A DNA stretch of 64,000 bases from M3007 sp964484205 (GTDB lineage: Bacteria > Bacteroidota > Bacteroidia > Chitinophagales > Saprospiraceae): assembly GCA_964484205.1 (NCBI GenBank), contig CAZAEZ010000027.1:11666-75665 (forward strand), written 5' to 3'. How positions within the stretch are numbered: position 1 is the first letter of the stretch; the number at the start of each line of letters is the position of its first letter. Below are positions 1 through 7,291 of this stretch, in pieces. Both the position numbers and the translations under genes were made by a program. The notes under the pieces are model-generated. The model was not told where the DNA came from. It searched no databases and worked only from the letters and a program-made list of their open reading frames with translations.

Positions 1-2
1 AC

Positions 3-965
3 GCAAGCCCCTGGTATGCCTTTAAAATCTGGTCGGCAATTCCACAAACCATTTGGCTGGAATTTCAATACAAAGAGGCCAAACACCGGTATTTCCCGAA
101 GGTCAGCATGGATGGCCGCTACTGGGAGTTGCTGGATTCTACCCGATTCAGCCAAAACGACACGATTCAGGCACTGTTGCAGCTGACACTTACCCCCGAC
201 ACGCTTTGGGTGGCGGCGCAGGAAATTATCACTTCCACCCAGGTGTATTCCTGGTGCAGCCAGTTGGCGCTTTCACCGGATGTAAAATACGGGATCGCCG
301 GAAAAAGCGCCCTGGGCCGGGATATTCCAATGCTCGAGATTGCCAAGGACTCGGTAAAAAACAAAGCGGCGATCATTCTGCTCAGCCGCCAGCATCCGCC
401 CGAAGTGACCGGCTTCATGGCTTTGCAGGCATTTCTGGATGCTTTGCTGGCCCCTACCCCGTTGGCCACTGCTTTCCGGAAAAAATACCGCATCCTAGTC
501 TTCCCGCTGATGAATCCGGACGGCGTAGACCTTGGGCACTGGCGGCACAATGCCGGGGGCGTAGACCTCAACCGCGACTGGGCCTACTACAACCAGCCGG
601 AAACCCGGCAGGTAGCCAATTTTGTGGTTCAAACCGTAAAAAGGGACCAAAACCAGGTGATCCTTGGCCTGGACTTCCACTCCACCTGGCAGGATATTTA
701 TTACACCTGCCAGGAAACCAACCCGCAAATTCCCGGGTTCAAGGACTTTTGGCTGCAGGGCATTGCCGCGAGTATTCCGGGGTATACGCCGCTGGAAGAG
801 CCGTCCGAAATTGCCCAGCCCATCTCAAAAAGTTGGTTTCTCACCCAATTTGGCGCCGAAGGGGTCACCTTCGAAATTGGCGACGACACCCCGCGCCCAT
901 TCATCGTACAAAAAGGGCGCACGGCAGCCATCGAGATGATGCAGTTGCTGGTGCTCCGGCGGTGA
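3..965 (+). CDS. M14-family zinc carboxypeptidase-like protein, 5'-truncated by window edge
   Basis: The reading frame is open from base 3, so the true start lies upstream of the window and about 320 residues are visible. It is a zinc metallocarboxypeptidase-like (M14) domain. The HxxE zinc motif appears as QHPPE near bases 391-405, followed by NPDG, GGVDLNRDW (substrate-binding Asn-Arg) and LDFHS, which supplies the third zinc histidine. The catalytic glutamate is probably in FEIGDDT near base 875. The segment before the domain looks like the small beta domain that precedes M14 in many Bacteroidota proteins. Any signal peptide lies outside the window. Family assignment is firm; whether it removes C-terminal residues from peptides or acts on cell-wall peptides cannot be told from sequence. 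Confidence 0.85.
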   Translation, partial: ASPWYAFKIWSAIPQTIWLEFQYKEAKHRYFPKVSMDGRYWELLDSTRFSQNDTIQALLQLTLTPDTLWVAAQEIITSTQVYSWCSQLALSPDVKYGIAGKSALGRDIPMLEIAKDSVKNKAAIILLSRQHPPEVTGFMALQAFLDALLAPTPLATAFRKKYRILVFPLMNPDGVDLGHWRHNAGGVDLNRDWAYYNQPETRQVANFVVQTVKRDQNQVILGLDFHSTWQDIYYTCQETNPQIPGFKDFWLQGIAASIPGYTPLEEPSEIAQPISKSWFLTQFGAEGVTFEIGDDTPRPFIVQKGRTAAIEMMQLLVLRR

Positions 966-1094
966 AAAACGGCAGTCCCCCTCCCGGTCTGTGCACTTTT
1001 TTTTCAAAAAAAACGCAACAAAAAAAACCGGATCCCGCCTAGGCCACGTATGTGATCATGTTACTAAAATTTATTCATCACAATTCAAGTAAAC

Positions 1095-1751
1095 ATGAAA
1101 AAGAGAAATCTGCTTATCACGCTTATCGTAGTCTTTGGCGCTTCCCTTGGGATTCTCTGGGCCGCCGATCACATCGATGCGCCCGGAGTCAGTTCGACGA
1201 GCTCCGACATCACCGATTTTTATGCATTTGCAAGCCCCGAAAACAGCGCCAACCTGGTGTTTGTCTGCAATACGCAGGGCCTGCTCGACCCAACTGCCAG
1301 CGCTACAGCTGCTTTTGATGAAAATGTGCTGTTGGAATTTAACATCGACAATACCGGCGACAATGTGGAAGACCTGGTGATCCAGGCGATTTTTAAAGAC
1401 GGTAAAGTCCGCGTTTACGGTCCGGTCAAGCCCGATGCCACCGGAACGACCAGCGCGGTGCAAACATCCGGAATGCTCACCGAAGCCGCGATAACCACCT
1501 ACGGCGCTATGCCATCGATTGGCGCCAACAACGGTGTAAAAGTTTTTGCGGGCCCGCGCGACGATCCGTTTTTTATGGACTTCGCACAATTCGGAAAGAT
1601 CATAGCCGGCACTGCCACCGGATTCAACAACCCTGGCGCCGACACCTTTGCCGGAACCAACGTGCTTTCCGTCGTGGTCGAAGTTCCCAAAACCATGCTC
1701 GGCTCGGCAGCCATGCTGAACACCTGGGTAGAGAGCAAGCGGAAAATCTGA
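1095..1751 (+). CDS. DUF4331 family protein, N-terminal half as a stand-alone exported protein
   Basis: The 218-residue product starts with a Sec signal (KKR, a hydrophobic stretch, likely cleavage after ILWAA). It then shows the beginning of DUF4331: the ADHIDAP motif and DITDFYAF, then FAGPRDDPFFMDF. It stops at VESKRKI, about where single-chain DUF4331 proteins continue into a second half containing a GRRL.DDV motif. That second half is found in the next gene on the same strand 133 bases downstream. DUF4331 has no established biochemical role that I know of. The pair probably works together in the envelope (inference). A natural gene split is favoured over a frameshift, because the downstream piece has its own signal peptide. 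Confidence 0.8.
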   Translation: MKKRNLLITLIVVFGASLGILWAADHIDAPGVSSTSSDITDFYAFASPENSANLVFVCNTQGLLDPTASATAAFDENVLLEFNIDNTGDNVEDLVIQAIFKDGKVRVYGPVKPDATGTTSAVQTSGMLTEAAITTYGAMPSIGANNGVKVFAGPRDDPFFMDFAQFGKIIAGTATGFNNPGADTFAGTNVLSVVVEVPKTMLGSAAMLNTWVESKRKI

Positions 1752-1884
1752 CACGCTACCCATTTCCAAATCCTTTTTTAAAAACGCCTCGCCTCCCGGC
1801 AATCAGCCGGCACAGGGAATACTGTCAACACCGAACAGTATCCAAACACCTCTATTTTTTAAACAACGCAAAAAAATGTTTATC

Positions 1885-2409
1885 ATGAAAAATATCTTTC
1901 AATCGGGTCTCTTTGTTTTACTGGCATTGAGCACCCTGTTTTCTGCCTGCGACAAAGACGACGACATGCCGAATGCCCGGTATATGCAGGAAGACCAGAT
2001 GGGGCGGCCTGCGATCAACACCGTATTTGTATCCGCAGCCGATAAAGACGCCTTCAACACCACCATTCCGTCGCAACAAAGCAGCGCGTTTGCAGCCAAA
2101 TTCCAGCAGGCATTGCTTAGCCTGAATCCCGGATATACGACCAATGCGCTTGGCCTGGATGCTGCAACTTTTACAGGCGTTTTGGCTACGGATGTTTTGA
2201 CCGTTTCGACTACCGGAACAACGACGTTTTTTGACGGAACGAATGTGCTAACCGGTCGCCGGTTGAGTGATGACGTGATCTCCGTTGAATTGCTGTTGCT
2301 GTTTGGCGGTGCGGATGGCACGGCAAACCCACAGCTCACCGACGACAATGTGGATGCAAACGACAAAGCATTCCTGAATACTTTCCCTTACCTCGCGAGC
2401 CCGCATTAA
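1885..2409 (+). CDS. DUF4331 C-terminal half as a lipoprotein
   Basis: This 174-residue lipoprotein starts at MKNIFQSG; an in-frame ATG nine bases earlier is an alternative start. Its lipobox is LFSAC, followed by DKDDD. A lysine plus acidic residues after the lipid cysteine matches the export signal reported for surface lipoproteins of Bacteroidota, so outer-surface exposure is inferred. The mature part carries the second half of DUF4331: QMGRPAINTVFV, KDAFN, GRRLSDDVISVEL, then DDNVDANDKAFLNTFPYLASPH. It follows the N-terminal-half gene and is closed by a strong terminator. Co-transcription with the upstream gene is likely. Function is unknown. Confidence 0.8.
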   Translation: MKNIFQSGLFVLLALSTLFSACDKDDDMPNARYMQEDQMGRPAINTVFVSAADKDAFNTTIPSQQSSAFAAKFQQALLSLNPGYTTNALGLDAATFTGVLATDVLTVSTTGTTTFFDGTNVLTGRRLSDDVISVELLLLFGGADGTANPQLTDDNVDANDKAFLNTFPYLASPH

Positions 2410-2429
2410 GTGGATTTTTTTGAAAATCG

Positions 2430-2466
2430 GGGCTGGACGGCAGAGGGTCGTCCGGCCCGTTTTTTT
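2430..2466 (+). terminator. Intrinsic terminator after the DUF4331 pair
   Basis: The arms 2430-2439 and 2449-2458 pair over 10 bp with one G-U wobble, and a run of seven T follows. It sits 20 bases after the stop codon of the lipoprotein gene, on the correct strand. Confidence 0.85.
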
Positions 2467-2500
2467 AACCTGATTTCTTAAATTCAAACTATCCGTCCCG

Positions 2501-3847
2501 ATGAAAAATATCCTTGTTGCCGCACTGGCATTTGGAATACTTGGCGCTATAGGCTGCCTGACCAAAAATACACCGACGATAAACCGTGCAGACTACGAAG
2601 TCTACCTGGTTAAAACGCATTTTCTTAAAGCCCAAAAAAAACTAGCCGGCCAGATTGCGTTTTGGGAAAACAAACTCCAGGTTGATCCGGAAAACTTTGT
2701 TTATCAAAACAAACTGGCGGGACTTTTTGCCGCCGACTTCAAGCTGACCGGAAATACCCGGCAGTTGCACCGCTCTGACAGCCTGCTTCAATTGATAAAC
2801 ACCCGGATGCCCAACCAGCACAGCGTTTTGTACAAGCTGGCAACCAATGCCATCACAAAACATGCGTTCCGGCAAGCCGAAGCATACAGCGCGCAAATGT
2901 ACCGGACCGGCGAAAAAAAGTTTATCAGTTCGCTCCTGCGCACGGATGTGTATTTGGAGCGCGGAAATTTATCGGATGCTGAATTTTTACTCAATACGGT
3001 GGCATCCGATAGCCATTTTGACTACCTGATCCGAAAAGTAAAAGTGCTGGACCAGCAGGGGAAACTCGGCGAGGCCATTGCTGTGATGGAAAAAGCGGCA
3101 CGGTTGGCGGCAACCTCCGGCTCGGATGCGCTTCAGAACTGGTCGTTGTCCAATCTGGCCGACATGTATGGGCACTTTGGCAACATTGACAAATCCTATC
3201 AAACATACCTGCAGGCGCTCCAATATAACCCGGCTGATTTCCATGCCTTGAAGGGCATTGCCTGGATCGCCTATGCGCAGGATAAAAATCTCGCGGAGGC
3301 CAAACGAATTCTGAATTTTTTACGGGCCTTGCATCCTGTGCCGGATTACGATTTACTGCTTGCTGAAATTGCCGAATTCGAAAAAAAACCGGCGGCAGCA
3401 TCGAACTATCAACGTGCATTCGAAGCCAAAGCCGGCCTGCCGGCGTATGGAAATATGTACAAACGCTATATCTGCGCATTGGAAAGTACCGCTCCGGAGC
3501 AAGCCGTAGCGCTGGCTGAGGCCGATGTCGCCGAACGTCCGCATCCGGTGAGTTACGCATTTCTTGCCTGGTCCATGTACCGGAACGGCAACACTTCAGA
3601 GGCCTTGAAAATTTTAAAAACGCATGTGATGCAGCAAACGGAAGAGCCGCATGCGGTATTTTTCGCAGGGGTGATCCTGAAGGAAACCGGCCACAAAAAG
3701 GAGGCTGAAGCATACCTGAAACAAGCGTACGAGGCTGCATTTGAGCTCGGGCCTGTCATGGAATCCGAAATAAGGGGGTACCTCAGCGATTTGCAGGGAG
3801 AGCGTACGGTTACTGCACCGACGTTTTCACGACTTTCCGGACAGTAG
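2501..3847 (+). CDS. TPR-repeat lipoprotein of unknown function
   Basis: The 448-residue protein has a lipoprotein signal with cysteine in GAIGC near residue 19. The remainder is alpha-helical with degenerate tetratricopeptide repeats, the clearest being LAEAKRIL, HALKGIAWIAYAQ and SEALKILKTHV. It lacks any recognisable catalytic domain, so an assembly or scaffolding role at a membrane is likely (inference). It begins just after the DUF4331 terminator and is therefore probably separately transcribed. Its 3' end overlaps the 3' end of the convergent gene on the other strand by 38 bases. Confidence 0.75.
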   Translation: MKNILVAALAFGILGAIGCLTKNTPTINRADYEVYLVKTHFLKAQKKLAGQIAFWENKLQVDPENFVYQNKLAGLFAADFKLTGNTRQLHRSDSLLQLINTRMPNQHSVLYKLATNAITKHAFRQAEAYSAQMYRTGEKKFISSLLRTDVYLERGNLSDAEFLLNTVASDSHFDYLIRKVKVLDQQGKLGEAIAVMEKAARLAATSGSDALQNWSLSNLADMYGHFGNIDKSYQTYLQALQYNPADFHALKGIAWIAYAQDKNLAEAKRILNFLRALHPVPDYDLLLAEIAEFEKKPAAASNYQRAFEAKAGLPAYGNMYKRYICALESTAPEQAVALAEADVAERPHPVSYAFLAWSMYRNGNTSEALKILKTHVMQQTEEPHAVFFAGVILKETGHKKEAEAYLKQAYEAAFELGPVMESEIRGYLSDLQGERTVTAPTFSRLSGQ

Positions 3848-4979
3848 TTTGCATACCGATCCGGCATTTTACAAAATAAACTCCCGGTGAAACATTGGGA
3901 AGTTCCAGTCGATATAAACCGGCGTTCAGCATCCGATACGGGAGCAGCACGGAAATAGTCACACCCGTTTCATCCGTCATTTCCACGGTCACCGGTGCAG
4001 ATTTTTCCAGATTCAAGTCAACTGTTGCTTTCTCATAGTAGGGGTTTGGATAAATTTTCAGCTCGAAATCGGGCGTTTTCACTGCCGTTTGGCGCCCGCT
4101 CCCGGCGAACAACGTTTCGTGGCTGCGTCGTACGGAGCGTGCGGCCCAGTCGGGCGTATTATTCTCCCGGGATTCAGGGGCTGCTGTCAGGTTGGGCGTA
4201 GTTACGGGCGACAACCACCGCAAGGTATTTTCCAGGATAAGGCTGGATAAAAATTCGTCGTAGTAATATTCAAAACCCAGGTAGACCACTTTACCGGCGC
4301 CCAACGGCTTATACCCCAAGGCCGGATAGCCCCGGATATCCGCCAGGGAGACAAAGTTAGGGTCGGGGATGTCGAGTGGATAAATGTAATTGGCGAGCGT
4401 AAAGTCAGTTTGTGTGCCTTGCAAAATTGGATGGTCCAGCGCATTGGCATGTATTTCCAACTCTGTGCAGAAGTATCCAAAATCCAAATCAAACAGGCCA
4501 AAGTTTTGAAGTACCCCAAATTGGTCGGTGCCGCTAAACACCACGGCCCCACCCTTTCGCACAAATTGTTGGAGCACTTTACCATAATTGCAAATCATTT
4601 TGGGATCGCCGGTTGCTGCGTAGGGAATTACGACAATCTGCTGGTTTACAAGGATTTCTTTGAGCGTTTGATCGCTGCCTGCCCAAAAGTCGGTAAGTTC
4701 CACTCCCGGGAGCCGTTGGGCAATCAGGCTGCGCACCTTGCCAACGTAGGCGCTGTCGTAACTTGAATAATTAAGCATCAAAACGTGCAGGCCGGCAACG
4801 GAATCTGCCTCGGAGGCAAGTTGTTCATCCGAGAAAAAGGGCGTGTCCTGATAGCCAAACGTGGCAATCGTGGAATTAACCGGATAGGTTTGCTTCGGAA
4901 ACTTCGGGCTTCCAGATTGGTATGCCGCCAAGCTAAACAGGCTGGCAACCAGTATCTTAAAATAGGCAACACGAAGCAT
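3810..4979 (-). CDS. ThuA-like / glutamine-amidotransferase-fold protein with T9SS sorting domain
   Basis: The start at 4979 is chosen because it opens directly into a signal peptide (MLRVAYFKILVASLFSLAA); the frame stays open further upstream without a sensible N-terminus. Residues about 45-270 resemble the class I glutamine-amidotransferase-like (ThuA-type) fold: GLHVLMLNYSS, VVIPYAATGD, FVRKGGAVVFSG, GAGKVVYLGFEYYYDEF. No catalytic Cys-His pair was recognised, so a binding role is as likely as an enzymatic one. The last 80 residues start with KIYPNPYYEKATVDLN and end in GVYFVKCRIG...KVVK, a T9SS type A sorting domain. The product should therefore be exported across the outer membrane and anchored or released. 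Confidence 0.75.
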   Translation of the reverse strand: MLRVAYFKILVASLFSLAAYQSGSPKFPKQTYPVNSTIATFGYQDTPFFSDEQLASEADSVAGLHVLMLNYSSYDSAYVGKVRSLIAQRLPGVELTDFWAGSDQTLKEILVNQQIVVIPYAATGDPKMICNYGKVLQQFVRKGGAVVFSGTDQFGVLQNFGLFDLDFGYFCTELEIHANALDHPILQGTQTDFTLANYIYPLDIPDPNFVSLADIRGYPALGYKPLGAGKVVYLGFEYYYDEFLSSLILENTLRWLSPVTTPNLTAAPESRENNTPDWAARSVRRSHETLFAGSGRQTAVKTPDFELKIYPNPYYEKATVDLNLEKSAPVTVEMTDETGVTISVLLPYRMLNAGLYRLELPNVSPGVYFVKCRIGMQTTVRKVVKTSVQ

Positions 4980-5096
4980 GGGAGAGTATATTTTGATCGA
5001 TAAAAAATGCGTTTCCCTTCCAAACGCGAAAATCGCTCCAAATTGTACAGAATGGGGCGTTTTTTGGAACGCAAAGGTAAAATATATTCCTGCAAC

Positions 5097-5135
5097 AAAA
5101 ATTGCCCGGTGAGGAAAATCCACCGGGCAATTTTT
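5097..5135 (-). terminator. Bidirectional-looking intrinsic terminator downstream of yceI
   Basis: A perfect 15-bp stem (5097-5111 with 5121-5135) encloses a 9-base loop. It begins and ends in A/T runs, so it can act in either direction. It lies 23 bases beyond the yceI stop codon and separates that gene from the T9SS cargo gene downstream. Confidence 0.85.
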
Positions 5136-5157
5136 AACCAGATTATGGATTGGCAAC

Positions 5158-5739
5158 TTACTTGGTAGCCACCAGCATTACATTCATATCAAACTCATCG
5201 TAGATGGTTTTGTCCCCCAGATCATCGAAAAACGAGCCGGAGCCATACCGAACATTGTACTCGGAGCGATCAATGGTCATTTTCCCGGTGGCGGTTACTT
5301 TGCCCTCCTTTTCTGAAACCTGGGCAAAGAATTTCACTTCTTTGGTTGTTTCTTTTATGGTCAGGTTACCGATAATCTTGTAATTTCCTTTGGTATCCTG
5401 CGGAATCGCACGTGAGATCACGAACTTGGAAGTCGGGTATTTTTCTACGCCAAAAAAGTCGTCGCTTTTCAAATGGCCTTCCAGTTTTGCAGCCCATTCG
5501 CCCTCGAGATCAGTATCCTTGATAGAAGTCATGTCGATTACGAAAGTTCCCCCGGTCAGGGTTCCATCGGCAAATTGCAGGCTTCCGGATTTGAGTTTTA
5601 CAGTGCCGGCATGTTCGCCGGTAACTTTGTACCCTTTCCAGGTCAAGGCACTTGACGTCACATCTACTTTATACGTTTCAGGTGTGGTCGCAGCAAGGGC
5701 AAGGACAGCCAAAAGTGGGAGAAAAAATAACTTTTTCAT
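5158..5739 (-). CDS. YceI family periplasmic lipid-binding-like protein
   Basis: The 193-residue product has a cleavable signal (KKLFFLPLLAVLALAA) and then the YceI lipocalin-like beta barrel: YKVDVTSSALTWKGYKVTGEHAGTV, SLQFADGTLTGGTFVIDMTSI, LKSDDFFGVEKYPTSKFVI and GNLTIKETTKEVKF. The family binds isoprenoid-type lipids in a barrel cavity; the ligand here is unknown. It is monocistronic: it has its own promoter-like element upstream and a strong terminator downstream. It runs divergently from rplS. A second, more divergent YceI-like gene lies at 47631-48239. Confidence 0.92.
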   Translation of the reverse strand: MKKLFFLPLLAVLALAATTPETYKVDVTSSALTWKGYKVTGEHAGTVKLKSGSLQFADGTLTGGTFVIDMTSIKDTDLEGEWAAKLEGHLKSDDFFGVEKYPTSKFVISRAIPQDTKGNYKIIGNLTIKETTKEVKFFAQVSEKEGKVTATGKMTIDRSEYNVRYGSGSFFDDLGDKTIYDEFDMNVMLVATK

Positions 5740-5792
5740 GTTTAGACTAAGATTTTAGAACGGTGATAGATATGGTGCACCTAAGTGCCGGA

Positions 5793-5800
5793 CAAAGGTA
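5793..5800 (-). promoter_or_regulatory. Bacteroidota -7 element (TACCTTTG) for yceI
   Basis: On the minus strand this reads TACCTTTG, a match to the TAnnTTTG -7 box of the phylum's primary sigma factor, 53 bases before the yceI ATG. No good -33 TTG is seen at the usual spacing, so support is partial. Confidence 0.45.
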
Positions 5801-5912
5801 AGCAGCCTAGATGTTTTGAAATCAGGTGTTACAACATTTAACATCATATTAAAGTTTAGATCGCGCCGTATAAAATTTTCAAACAAAACTTTTTTTTGAT
5901 TTTTGAGCATTG

Positions 5913-5920
5913 TACCTTTG
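5913..5920 (+). promoter_or_regulatory. Bacteroidota -7 element (TACCTTTG) for rplS
   Basis: TACCTTTG matches TAnnTTTG and sits 38 bases before the L19 start codon. A T-rich stretch with TTTG (5891-5898) lies upstream, at shorter than ideal spacing for the -33 box. Confidence 0.5.
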
Positions 5921-5957
5921 CGCCTCAAATTCAGAAGCATTTAACATATCATAGATC

Positions 5958-6344
5958 ATGAAAGAATTGGAAGCGGTAAAGTTTGTGCAGGGTCAGTTGT
6001 TGAACAAGCCCGAGTTTCCCGCCTTTAAAACAGGTGATACGATAATTGTCAAGTATCGAATTGTGGAAGGTGATAAAACGCGCGAACAGGATTTCCGCGG
6101 TGACGTCATCCAGGTAAAAGGCCATGGCCTGACCCGTACGTTTACCATCCGCAAAATGTCGCATGGCGTTGGCGTCGAGCGTATTTTTGCCATCTCTAAT
6201 CCGAATATTGCGGGTATCTCCGTTGTGAAACGCGGTCGGGTGCGCCGTGCTCGCTTGTATTACCTGCGTGGACTTGTAGGTAAAAAAGCACGGATTAAGG
6301 AATTGAAATTTTTCAACACCAAAGCCAACGATAGCCAGAATTAA
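5958..6344 (+). CDS. rplS: 50S ribosomal protein L19
   Basis: The 128-residue protein shows the L19 signature throughout: FKTGDTIIVKYRIVEG, the RGDVIQVKGHGLTRTFTIRK block, GVGVERIF and RGRVRRARLYYLRGLVGKKARIKE. L19 sits at the interface of the 30S and 50S subunits. It is normally last in the rpsP-rimM-trmD-rplS operon, but here it stands alone with its own promoter-like element and a strong terminator 15 bases downstream. Length is slightly above the usual 115 because of a short C-terminal tail (NTKANDSQN). Confidence 0.98.
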   Translation: MKELEAVKFVQGQLLNKPEFPAFKTGDTIIVKYRIVEGDKTREQDFRGDVIQVKGHGLTRTFTIRKMSHGVGVERIFAISNPNIAGISVVKRGRVRRARLYYLRGLVGKKARIKELKFFNTKANDSQN

Positions 6345-6359
6345 TTTTGGCGCCAGGCA

Positions 6360-6400
6360 AAAACGGCTGTCCGGTATCCCGGGCAGCCGTTTTAATTTTT
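6360..6400 (+). terminator. Intrinsic terminator of rplS
   Basis: The arms 6360-6374 and 6379-6393 pair over 15 bp with one G-U wobble and a four-base loop, followed by T-rich sequence. The flanking A run also lets it serve the convergent cyclase gene ending at 6414. Confidence 0.88.
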
Positions 6401-6413
6401 CCAAAAGAAATAC

Positions 6414-7217
6414 TCAAGGTTTCAAGGCAACGATACGCAACGGGCCGCCACTGCCCCCTTTAATTTTCATTGGCAAGGCAACCACCCCAAATCCTTTTGC
6501 AGGCAATTGATCCAATTGTGCCAGATTTTCGAAAGCCGGAATGTTTTCCTGAAACAAAATTTGATGGCTTTCAAAAAGTGTAGATTGCCCGTAATCTATG
6601 CTGGGCGTATCGAGGCCGATGGCATGGATGCGGCGCTTCGAAACCAACCATTGCGCAGCATCCGGATGCAAACCCGGAAAATGCAGTTTTGCCACTGCTT
6701 CCGGGCCGCGTTCATCGGTACCCATGTACCGTTTTCGATCGGGCCAAAATTTGCCAAAACCGGTCTTAAGAAAGACAATTGCGCCATCCGGTATTTTACC
6801 GTATTCCTTTTCCCAGGCTAAAAAATCATCCACTGAAATCTGGTAATCCGGGTTACCGGATGCATTGTCGCTTACATCAACCAAAATGCCGGCACCAATA
6901 AGTTGTTCCACCGGTATTTCATCCATAGGCCGTTTGCCTGCTGCAAAGTGCATTGGCGCATCAAGGTGCGTTCCACCGTGCTCAGCGGCACAATATTGAA
7001 ATGCCGTGTAATAAAAACCGCTGTCTGTTATTCCCGCAAATACCGTATCCAATCGAAAACCTTCAGCTGTAGGCCAGTACACCGTATTTTCATCAAAAGT
7101 GTACGTGAGATCTATCCATTGCCCTTCAGGAAAGCGGATTTCTTTTGTTGACAATCCGGAGCGATTGCATCCGGCAGCCGCAACAATGAGAACCAAGAAC
7201 AACAGGGTCCTTTTCAT
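6414..7217 (-). CDS. Cyclase-family (kynurenine-formamidase-like) lipoprotein
   Basis: The start at 7217 gives MKRTLLFLVLIVAAAGC, a clear lipoprotein signal; the frame is open a little further upstream. The mature part is a cyclase-family hydrolase: IDLTYTFDENTVYWP at the N-terminus, then the metal-binding HGGTHLDAPMHFAAGKRP motif, VFLKTGFGKFW, and the C-terminal HAIGLDTPSIDYG with ESHQILFQENIP. Relatives hydrolyse N-formylkynurenine, other amides or lactones. The lipid anchor places this one at a membrane in the envelope, which argues against cytoplasmic tryptophan breakdown. Substrate is unknown. Confidence 0.85.
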   Translation of the reverse strand: MKRTLLFLVLIVAAAGCNRSGLSTKEIRFPEGQWIDLTYTFDENTVYWPTAEGFRLDTVFAGITDSGFYYTAFQYCAAEHGGTHLDAPMHFAAGKRPMDEIPVEQLIGAGILVDVSDNASGNPDYQISVDDFLAWEKEYGKIPDGAIVFLKTGFGKFWPDRKRYMGTDERGPEAVAKLHFPGLHPDAAQWLVSKRRIHAIGLDTPSIDYGQSTLFESHQILFQENIPAFENLAQLDQLPAKGFGVVALPMKIKGGSGGPLRIVALKP

Positions 7218-7291
7218 AATTCGATAATTGATAAATCCAATATGCCAGTAAATTTCCAACTTACCGCATTAATTGAATCCGGTGAACTTTT

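Noticed and set aside
1751..1885. A frameshift breaking a single DUF4331 gene
   Set aside because: The downstream piece starts with its own complete lipoprotein signal peptide after a 133-base gap, which a simple frameshift would not create.
6414..7217. Kynurenine formamidase acting with the ACMSD at 38613
   Set aside because: The protein has a lipoprotein signal and is 31 kb away; cyclase-family motifs alone do not define the substrate.
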